From contig JABEVI010000241.1 of assembly GCA_013044085.1 (NCBI GenBank), forward strand, positions 1-11,142: a DNA stretch of 11,142 nucleotides, given 5' to 3'. A program made the translations under genes and the position numbers. The stretch's first letter is position 1. Each line of letters opens with the position of its first letter. Below the pieces are notes generated by a model. That model saw only the letters and a list, made by a program, of their open reading frames with translations. It was not told where the DNA came from and ran no database searches. This DNA comes from Steroidobacteraceae bacterium. GTDB taxonomy: Bacteria; Pseudomonadota; Gammaproteobacteria; Steroidobacterales; Steroidobacteraceae. Below, one piece after another: positions 5,772 through 11,142 of the stretch.

Positions 5772-7166
5772 TCACCCGGCTTGCGCAATGCCGTAGCGTT
5801 GCGCGAGGAACCGGAAGGCGGCGCGCAAGGCCTGCGGCTCCGCGCCGACCGGCCGGCCGGGGCGCTCGCGCGGGTTCCAGGCGTACAAATCGATGTGCAG
5901 CCAGCGCGGTGTCGCGGTCACGAAACGCTGCAGGAACAGCGCCCCGAAGATCGCGCCCGCGAAACTCGACGCGGCCACGTTGGCAAGGTCGGCGATCTTG
6001 CTGGAGAGTTCATCGGCATAGGGGGTCCACAAGGGCATGGGCCAGAGCGGGTCGTGCTCGGTCGCACCGGCACGCGACAAATCCTCCACAAGCGTCGCGT
6101 CACTGCCGAACAACGCCGGCAACTCCGGCCCGAGCGCGACGCGCGCCGCGCCCGTGAGCGTCGCGAAGTCGATGATCAGATCCGCACCTTGCGTATCGGC
6201 GAGCGAGAGCGCATCGCAAAGCACCAGACGCCCTTCCGCATCCGTGTTGCCGACCTCGACGCTCAAGCCCTTGTGCGTCGCGAGAACGTCCCCGGGGCGA
6301 TAGGCATTGCCGCCGATCGAGTTCTCCACCGCCGGGATCAGCACCCATAGTTCGGCGCCCAAGCGCGCGCTCATCAAGCGATGCGCGAGCGCCAGCGCGA
6401 CCGCGGCCCCGCCCATGTCCTTCTTCATCAATGCCATGCCCGCACCGGGCTTCAGATCGAGCCCGCCGCTGTCGAAGCAGACCCCTTTGCCGACGAGCAC
6501 GACACGTCGCGCCGCACCGCCCGGGGGCGCCCAGCGCAGTTGCAGCAGGCGCGGAGCGCTCGCGCTCGCGCGGCCGACCGCATGTATCGCCGCGAATCCG
6601 GCGGTGAGCAATTCCTCCCCCACCCATTCGCGAAACTCGGCACCATTCTCCAGCGCCACCTGCCGGGCCGCGGACGCAAGTTCCGCGGGGCCGAAATCGC
6701 CGGCCGGCGTATTGATCCAGTCGCGCGCCAGATCGAGCGATCGCGCCGCGCCCTCGAGCGCGGTTCGCGGCACATTCGCAGGACGCTCGAGACTCGCGCG
6801 GCGCGGCGCCTGCGCGCCGCGGTAGCGGTCGAAGCGATACGCCGCATACTCGAAGCCGAGCGCGAGTTGCAGCGCGTCCGCATCGTCCCATTCTTGCGCC
6901 GCCACATAGCGTCGGGCGCTCAGGCGATCGGCGATCGCCGCGGCCTGCCAGATGGACAACCCGGGAGCCGCCTTGCCGAGTCCGGCAACGGCGGCGACCG
7001 GCGCTCCCGTCGCGTCCGGAAGCAAAAGGGTCTGGTCGGGCTGCGCACAAAATCCGAGTTCGCGCAGCCAACGCTGTGCCGCCGACGACTGTGTGGCGAG
7101 CCATGCGTCGAACTGCCCTTCGCGCAGCAACCATAACGGCAACACCGACTCCGACTTCGAATCCAT
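5772..7166 (-). CDS. M17 leucyl aminopeptidase family protein
   Basis: 464 residues, somewhat shorter than E. coli PepA (about 500). M17 enzymes are cytosolic two-metal aminopeptidases, usually hexameric, that release N-terminal residues such as leucine from peptides. The metal and catalytic residues are all present (numbered from the chosen ATG): K227, D232 and K239 in GKGVCFDSGGLDLKPGAG, D250 in KKDMGG, and D309, E311 and R313 in the family signature NTDAEGRLVLCDAL. The N-terminal domain is divergent. The ATG at 7166 has GGGAG (7176-7180) 9 nt upstream; a GTG at 7172 would leave only 3 nt. It is followed by ilvD and diverges from ilvC-leuCDB, so it may share control with branched-chain amino acid genes. 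E. coli PepA also binds DNA as a regulator; nothing here shows that for this shorter relative. Confidence 0.93.
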   Translation of the reverse strand: MDSKSESVLPLWLLREGQFDAWLATQSSAAQRWLRELGFCAQPDQTLLLPDATGAPVAAVAGLGKAAPGLSIWQAAAIADRLSARRYVAAQEWDDADALQLALGFEYAAYRFDRYRGAQAPRRASLERPANVPRTALEGAARSLDLARDWINTPAGDFGPAELASAARQVALENGAEFREWVGEELLTAGFAAIHAVGRASASAPRLLQLRWAPPGGAARRVVLVGKGVCFDSGGLDLKPGAGMALMKKDMGGAAVALALAHRLMSARLGAELWVLIPAVENSIGGNAYRPGDVLATHKGLSVEVGNTDAEGRLVLCDALSLADTQGADLIIDFATLTGAARVALGPELPALFGSDATLVEDLSRAGATEHDPLWPMPLWTPYADELSSKIADLANVAASSFAGAIFGALFLQRFVTATPRWLHIDLYAWNPRERPGRPVGAEPQALRAAFRFLAQRYGIAQAG

Positions 7167-7196
7167 AGGCACGATCTCCCAAACACGCGAAACCTT

Positions 7197-7220
7197 GCAT
7201 CATAGGGGATTCTATGATGC
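7197..7220. promoter_or_regulatory. Perfect inverted repeat with TATGAT on both strands, between divergent operons
   Basis: GCATCATAG (7197-7205) and CTATGATGC (7212-7220) form a perfect 9-bp inverted repeat around a 6-nt centre. Each arm contains TATGAT, a good -10 hexamer: at 7213-7218 on the plus strand facing ilvC and at 7204-7199 on the minus strand facing the peptidase gene. Neither has a convincing -35 box at 16-18 nt. The element may be an operator, a pair of overlapping divergent -10 boxes, or both. The symmetry is seen directly; the function is inferred. Confidence 0.5.
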
Positions 7221-7260
7221 TATTAACGGCTAGTTCGCCCGTTGCTCATACCGTGTTATT

Positions 7261-7303
7261 GGAACCCCGCAAGAGACTCCAACCGGTCTTGAAGCGGGGT
7301 TTC
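7261..7303 (+). promoter_or_regulatory. Hairpin in the ilvC leader, possible attenuator
   Basis: GGAACCCCGC (7261-7270) pairs with GCGGGGTTTC (7294-7303) over ten base pairs, including one G-U. The 23-nt interior can fold again (GAGAC 7273-7277 with GTCTT 7286-7290, one G-U). The shape resembles the terminators of amino acid operon attenuators, but the 3' side reads TTTCTCATT rather than a long T run. The GTCTT arm can instead pair with AAGAC at 7313-7317. I could not find a short leader peptide with its own stop rich in Leu, Val or Ile codons, so classical attenuation is not shown. The structure ends 30 nt before the ilvC ribosome site. Confidence 0.45.
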
Positions 7304-7343
7304 TCATTAATGAAGACTAGAGTCGGTTCACCAGGAGACCAGC

Positions 7344-8336
7344 ATGCGTTTGTACTCGCAAAAAGATGTCGACCAGAAGGCGCTGCGCGGTGCGCGCATC
7401 GCCGTGCTCGGCTACGGCAGCCAGGGACGCGCGCATGCGCTGAACCTGCGCGACAGCGGCTTCGACGTCGTCGTCGGCGTGCGCAAGGGCGACAGCTTCA
7501 AGATGGCCAAGAAGGACGGCTTGAAGGTCATGGAACCGAAGGCCGCCGTCGAGGGCGCCCAACTGGTCGCGATGCTGGTGCCGGACCTCACCCAGAAGGC
7601 CCTGTATGCGGACGTGAAGGCCGGTCTCGAGAAGGGTGCGACGCTGCTGTTCGCCCACGGATTCAACATCCATTTCAAACAGATCAGGCCGCGCAAGGAT
7701 CTCGATGTGGTGTTGATCGCTCCCAAGGGGCCCGGCGACCTGGTGCGCCGGCAGTACCAGCAGGGACGGGGCGTGCCTTGTCTGATCGCCATTTCGCAGG
7801 ACGCCTCCAAGCACGCCAAAGCCAAGGCCCTCGCCTACGCCCATGGCATCGGCGGCACGCGCGGCGGCGTGTTGGAGACGACCTTCGCCGAGGAGACCGA
7901 GACGGATCTGTTCGGCGAACAGGCCGTGCTCTGCGGCGGCGCGACGGAACTCGTGTTGAAGGGCTATGAGACGCTCGTCGAGGCGGGCTACCAGCCGGCG
8001 GTCGCGTACTACGAGTGTCTGCACGAACTGAAATTGATCGTCGACCTCCTGCACGAAGGCGGCATCACGAAGATGCACCGCTTCATCAGCGAGACCGCCA
8101 AATACGGCGATCTGACGCGCGGGCCGCGCGTGATCAACAAGGCGACCAAGCGGGAAATGCGCAAGATTCTCACCGAGATCCAGGATGGCAAATTCGCACG
8201 CCAGTGGATCGCGGAGAACAAGCGGGGCCGCAGCAAGTACAACAAATTGCTGAAGGCTGACATGGGTCACTCGATCGAAAAAGTGGGTGCGCAGCTGCGC
8301 GCGCGCATGCCCTGGCTCGAGTCCGGACGCGGCTGA
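7344..8336 (+). CDS. ilvC: Ketol-acid reductoisomerase, class I
   Basis: 330 residues, the length of the short class I enzymes. It isomerises and reduces acetolactate or acetohydroxybutyrate with NAD(P)H and magnesium to the dihydroxy acids that IlvD then uses. The Rossmann motif GYGSQGRAHA is at 23-32. The catalytic and metal residues are in place: H105 (FAHG), K128 (APKGPG), D188 and E192 (ETDLFGEQ), E224 and E228 (YECLHE), and S249 (FISETA). The cofactor loop after the second strand reads VRKGDSF (46-52), with an aspartate beside the serine. The ATG has an AGGAG ribosome site (7333-7337) 6 nt upstream. It is the first gene of an ilvC-leuC-leuD-leuB operon. The sequence resembles xanthomonad KARIs more than the Pseudomonas type, judged from memory. 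Confidence 0.98.
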   Translation: MRLYSQKDVDQKALRGARIAVLGYGSQGRAHALNLRDSGFDVVVGVRKGDSFKMAKKDGLKVMEPKAAVEGAQLVAMLVPDLTQKALYADVKAGLEKGATLLFAHGFNIHFKQIRPRKDLDVVLIAPKGPGDLVRRQYQQGRGVPCLIAISQDASKHAKAKALAYAHGIGGTRGGVLETTFAEETETDLFGEQAVLCGGATELVLKGYETLVEAGYQPAVAYYECLHELKLIVDLLHEGGITKMHRFISETAKYGDLTRGPRVINKATKREMRKILTEIQDGKFARQWIAENKRGRSKYNKLLKADMGHSIEKVGAQLRARMPWLESGRG

Positions 8337-8357
8337 TCGGCCCCGGAGCCCGACGGG

Positions 8358-9758
8358 ATGTCAGCACGGACACTATTCGACAAGGTCTGGGCCAGCCATG
8401 AGGTGGTGCCGGAGAGCGCCGATGCGCCGGCCGTCTTGTACGTCGATCTGCACCTGATCCACGAGGTGACCTCGCCGCAGGCGTTCGCCGTGCTGCGTGC
8501 CTCCGGCCTCAAGGTGCGTCGGGTGGACCGCACGCTCGCGACCATGGATCATTCGACACCGACCCGCACCGCTCAGATCTTCGGTGATGTCCCCATCGCG
8601 CTCGACGATGCGGCCAAACAGGTGCGCCAGCTCGAGGACAACACCCGGGCATTCGGCGTGGAGTTGTTCGGCCTGCGCGATCCGCGGCGTGGGATCGTGC
8701 ACGTGATCGGCCCGGAACAGGGCTACACGCGTCCGGGCATGACGATCGTTTGCGGAGACAGCCACACCAGCACGCACGGCGCATTCGGCTCGCTCGCGTT
8801 CGGCATCGGCAGCACCGAAGTGGGTCACGTGCTCGCAACCCAGTGTCTTTTGCAGCGCAAGCCGAAGGCGTTCGCGGTCAACGTCAGCGGACGGCTGCCG
8901 GCGGGCGTCACCGCGAAGGACATGATCCTCGCGATCATCGGCAAAATCGGCGTCTCCGGCGGCACCGGCCATGTACTCGAATACCGCGGCAGCGGCATCG
9001 AGGCGCTGTCGATGGAGGAGCGCATGACGGTCTGCAACATGTCGATCGAGGCCGGCGCGCGCGCCGGCATGATCGCACCGGACGAGGTCACCTTCGCGTA
9101 CCTCGCTGAGAGGCCGCGGATGCCGACAGGCCGACCGTGGGACGAGGCGCTCGCCGGCTGGCGCGCCCTCGCCAGCGAACCGGGCGCGGTGTTCGACCGT
9201 TCCGTCGATTTCGACGCCACGCGGCTCGAGCCGATGATCACCTACGGCACCAACCCCGGCATGGTGCTGCCGATCGGTGCGTCGATCCCGGCGAGCGGCG
9301 GCGATCCGGTCACCGAGCGAGCGCTCGCCTACATGGGCCTGCGGGGCGGCGAATCGCTCCTCGGCAAGCGCATCGACGTCGTCTTCATCGGCAGTTGCAC
9401 GAACGGCCGCCTCGAGGACCTTGAGGCTGCGGCACGCGTGCTGAAAGGCCGGCGCGTCGCCGCCGGCGTGCAGATGCTGGTCGTCCCGGGCTCTCAACAA
9501 ATCAAGCGCGAGGCCGAACAGAGCGGTATCGCGGACGTATTCAAGGAGGCTGGCGCCGATTGGCGCGAGTCCGGCTGCTCGATGTGTCTCGGGATGAACG
9601 GCGACACGGTTGCCTCCGGGGCCTACGCGGTCAGTACGAGCAACCGCAACTTCGAGGGCCGCCAGGGCGTCGGTGCGCGCACCCTGCTCGCGAGCCCCTA
9701 CACGGCGGCGGCGTGCGCCGTGACCGGCAGGATTTCGGACCCACGGGAATTGCTCTGA
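8358..9758 (+). CDS. leuC: 3-isopropylmalate dehydratase large subunit
   Basis: 466 residues, the standard length for bacterial LeuC. With LeuD it forms the aconitase-type isomerase that turns 2-isopropylmalate into 3-isopropylmalate in leucine synthesis. The three [4Fe-4S] cysteines are present: C347 in FIGSCTNGR, and C407 and C410 in SGCSMCLGMNGD. Other family motifs include DRTLATMDHSTPT (57-69), CGDSHTSTHGAFG (132-144) and EGRQGVGARTLLASP (433-447). The ATG is 21 bp after the ilvC stop with GGAG 9 nt upstream. Its stop codon overlaps the leuD start by one base (TGATG), which implies coupled translation and equal production of the two subunits. Confidence 0.98.
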   Translation: MSARTLFDKVWASHEVVPESADAPAVLYVDLHLIHEVTSPQAFAVLRASGLKVRRVDRTLATMDHSTPTRTAQIFGDVPIALDDAAKQVRQLEDNTRAFGVELFGLRDPRRGIVHVIGPEQGYTRPGMTIVCGDSHTSTHGAFGSLAFGIGSTEVGHVLATQCLLQRKPKAFAVNVSGRLPAGVTAKDMILAIIGKIGVSGGTGHVLEYRGSGIEALSMEERMTVCNMSIEAGARAGMIAPDEVTFAYLAERPRMPTGRPWDEALAGWRALASEPGAVFDRSVDFDATRLEPMITYGTNPGMVLPIGASIPASGGDPVTERALAYMGLRGGESLLGKRIDVVFIGSCTNGRLEDLEAAARVLKGRRVAAGVQMLVVPGSQQIKREAEQSGIADVFKEAGADWRESGCSMCLGMNGDTVASGAYAVSTSNRNFEGRQGVGARTLLASPYTAAACAVTGRISDPRELL

Positions 9759-10348
9759 TGGAGCCGCTGAAGAAAATCGTCTCGAAAACGGTGGTGATGG
9801 CGTCGACGAACATCGACACGGACCAGATCATCCCGGCGCGCTTTCTGACGGTGACGACGCGAACCGGCCTCGGCAAGGCGCTGTTCGCGGACCTGCGTTA
9901 CGCCCCGGACGGCACGCCGAACATGAACTTCGTGCTCAACCGTCCGGAAGCGGCCGGCAGCACCATACTGGTCGCGGGCCACAACTTCGGCTGCGGCTCC
10001 TCGCGCGAACACGCGCCCTGGGCGCTGGTCGACCACGGGCTGCGGGCGGTCGTCAGCACCGCGATAGCCGACATCTTCACGAACAACGCCCTGAAGAACG
10101 GCTTGTTGCCGGTGATCGTGGACTCAGTGACGCATCGCTGGCTGATCGAACATCCCGACGCCGAAGTCACGATCGATCTTCAGAGCACCCTTCTCACGCT
10201 GCCCGACGGGCGCAGCATTCGTTTCCCGATCGAGCCGTTCGCACGCCATTGTCTGTTGAACGGCATCGATGAACTCGGCTATCTGCTCGGCAAACTCGCG
10301 CAGATCGAGCAATACGAATCGGCCCGGGGATGGCGGGAACACGCATGA
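9758..10348 (+). CDS. leuD: 3-isopropylmalate dehydratase small subunit
   Basis: 196 residues, a typical LeuD. It supplies the swivelling aconitase domain that completes the active site with LeuC. Visible motifs are NIDTDQIIPARFL (18-30) and AGHNFGCGSSREHAPWAL (73-90), which contains the substrate-contacting serine and arginine. The ATG is fixed by the one-base overlap with the leuC stop. The open frame extends upstream inside leuC, but that part has no LeuD similarity. The gene ends in an ATGA overlap with leuB, so leuC, leuD and leuB are translationally coupled. Confidence 0.98.
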   Translation: MEPLKKIVSKTVVMASTNIDTDQIIPARFLTVTTRTGLGKALFADLRYAPDGTPNMNFVLNRPEAAGSTILVAGHNFGCGSSREHAPWALVDHGLRAVVSTAIADIFTNNALKNGLLPVIVDSVTHRWLIEHPDAEVTIDLQSTLLTLPDGRSIRFPIEPFARHCLLNGIDELGYLLGKLAQIEQYESARGWREHA

Positions 10349-11142
10349 AGGCACTGATCGCCCTGCTTGCGGGTGATGGCATCGGCCCGGAAGTCACAAC
10401 GGAGGCCCGACGCGCGCTCGAGGCCGTCGGCAGACGCTTCGGGCACGAATTCGTCTTCGAGTCCGGCCTGCTCGGCGGCGCCGCGATCGACGCGGTCGGC
10501 CTGCCCCTGCCGGAGGAGACGCTCACCCTGTGCCGGCGTGCCGATGCGGTGCTGATGGGCGCGGTCGGCGGACCGAAGTGGTCGGACCCGAAGGCGACGC
10601 TGCGACCCGAGCAGGGCCTGCTGCAATTGCGCAAGGCGCTCGGCCTGTTCGCGAATCTGCGCCCCGTGGTGCCGCACCCCGCGGTGCTCGGCGCCTCGCC
10701 GGTCAAATCCGAACTCCTGCATGGCGTCGACATCATGGTCGTTCGCGAACTGACGGGCGGAATCTACTTCGGCGAGAAACACCGTACGGCGACCGAGGCG
10801 GTCGACGTCTGCCGTTATACGGTCGAGGAAATCGAGCGTGTGGTGCGACGCGCGGCAAGCCTCGCGCGCGCGCGCCGCCGCAAGCTGACCTCGATCGACA
10901 AGGCGAACGTGCTCGAGACCTCGCGGCTGTGGCGCCTGGTGGTCGAACGCGTGATCGGCTCGGAGTTTGCGGATCTGGAGCTCGAACACATGCTGGTCGA
11001 TGCGGCGGCGATGCACCTGCTGCGAAAGCCGCGCGACTTCGATGTGATCGTCACCGAGAACATGTTTGGCGACATCCTCACGGACGAGGCCTCGATGCTC
11101 GCCGGCTCACTCGGCATGCTGCCGTCCGCGTCGCTCGGCGAA
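10345..11142 (+). CDS. leuB: 3-isopropylmalate dehydrogenase, 5' part
   Basis: The first 266 residues are in the window and the frame is open at the right edge; full-length LeuB is about 350-360 residues. It oxidises and decarboxylates 3-isopropylmalate to 2-oxoisocaproate with NAD+. Motifs: LLAGDGIGPEV at 7-17, the substrate arginines R96 and R106 (LRKALGLFANLRP) and R134 (VVRELTGGIYFGE), Y141, K186 in DKANVLETSR, D219 in VDAAAMHL, and D243 and D247 in the signature FGDILTDEAS, followed by GSLGMLPSASLGE. These match the binding residues of Thermus IPMDH with an offset of one or two. It starts inside the leuD stop (ATGA), so it belongs to the same transcript. Confidence 0.98.
   Translation, partial: MKALIALLAGDGIGPEVTTEARRALEAVGRRFGHEFVFESGLLGGAAIDAVGLPLPEETLTLCRRADAVLMGAVGGPKWSDPKATLRPEQGLLQLRKALGLFANLRPVVPHPAVLGASPVKSELLHGVDIMVVRELTGGIYFGEKHRTATEAVDVCRYTVEEIERVVRRAASLARARRRKLTSIDKANVLETSRLWRLVVERVIGSEFADLELEHMLVDAAAMHLLRKPRDFDVIVTENMFGDILTDEASMLAGSLGMLPSASLGE

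Noticed and set aside
5726..5788. An extended ilvD beginning at TTG 5788
   Set aside because: The extension overlaps the end of the aminopeptidase gene, adds no conserved residues, and uses a rarer start codon than the ATG at 5725.
7214..7343. A leader peptide beginning MMLLTASS upstream of ilvC, with several leucine codons
   Set aside because: The frame has no stop before ilvC and runs over 600 nt into it in another frame, so it is not a short attenuator peptide. Other frames in the leader lack a start codon.

Overview
The window looks like chromosomal DNA of a GC-rich gammaproteobacterium, most likely on the Xanthomonadales/Nevskiales (Steroidobacter-like) side. Two things suggest this. 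The acetohydroxy acid isomeroreductase has the GYGSQGRAHALNLRDSG form I remember from xanthomonads, and the layout tonB-exbB-exbD-exbD matches the tonB-exbB-exbD1-exbD2 cluster known from Xanthomonas. The placement rests on memory of those families, not on a search. I see no mobile elements, phage genes, CRISPR arrays, tRNAs or rRNAs.

Left block (1-3734, all minus strand): read in the direction of transcription it is tonB, exbB, exbD1, exbD2 and then an exported TPR protein. The first four encode an inner-membrane energy-transduction machine: an ExbB proton channel, two different ExbD subunits and the TonB arm that drives outer-membrane receptors. A strong intrinsic terminator lies just after exbD2, so the TPR gene is separated from the exb genes by a transcriptional brake. 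A 251-bp gap upstream of tonB (3735-3985) holds a candidate promoter that overlaps an inverted repeat.

Middle block (3986-7166, minus strand): a shortened M17 leucyl-aminopeptidase-family gene is followed 46 bp later by ilvD (dihydroxy-acid dehydratase, three-cysteine type).

Right block (7344-11142, plus strand): ilvC, leuC, leuD and the 5' part of leuB are packed into one operon (21-bp gap, 1-bp overlap, 4-bp overlap). leuB runs off the window. IlvC and IlvD are consecutive steps of the valine/isoleucine pathway. LeuCD and LeuB convert 2-isopropylmalate onward to leucine. Acetolactate synthase, the aminotransferase and leuA are not in the window.

The peptidase-ilvD pair and the ilvC-leuCDB operon diverge from a 177-bp region (7167-7343). 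It carries a perfect 9-bp inverted repeat with a TATGAT hexamer on each strand, and then a long hairpin in the ilvC leader. Both are candidate control elements for branched-chain amino acid synthesis.

Most of the window is ordinary core metabolism and transport. I found no new multi-gene system. The points most worth a second look are the regulatory structures (7197-7220, 7261-7303, 1328-1369, 3782-3814) and the paired ExbD subunits, one of which has a polyproline linker.
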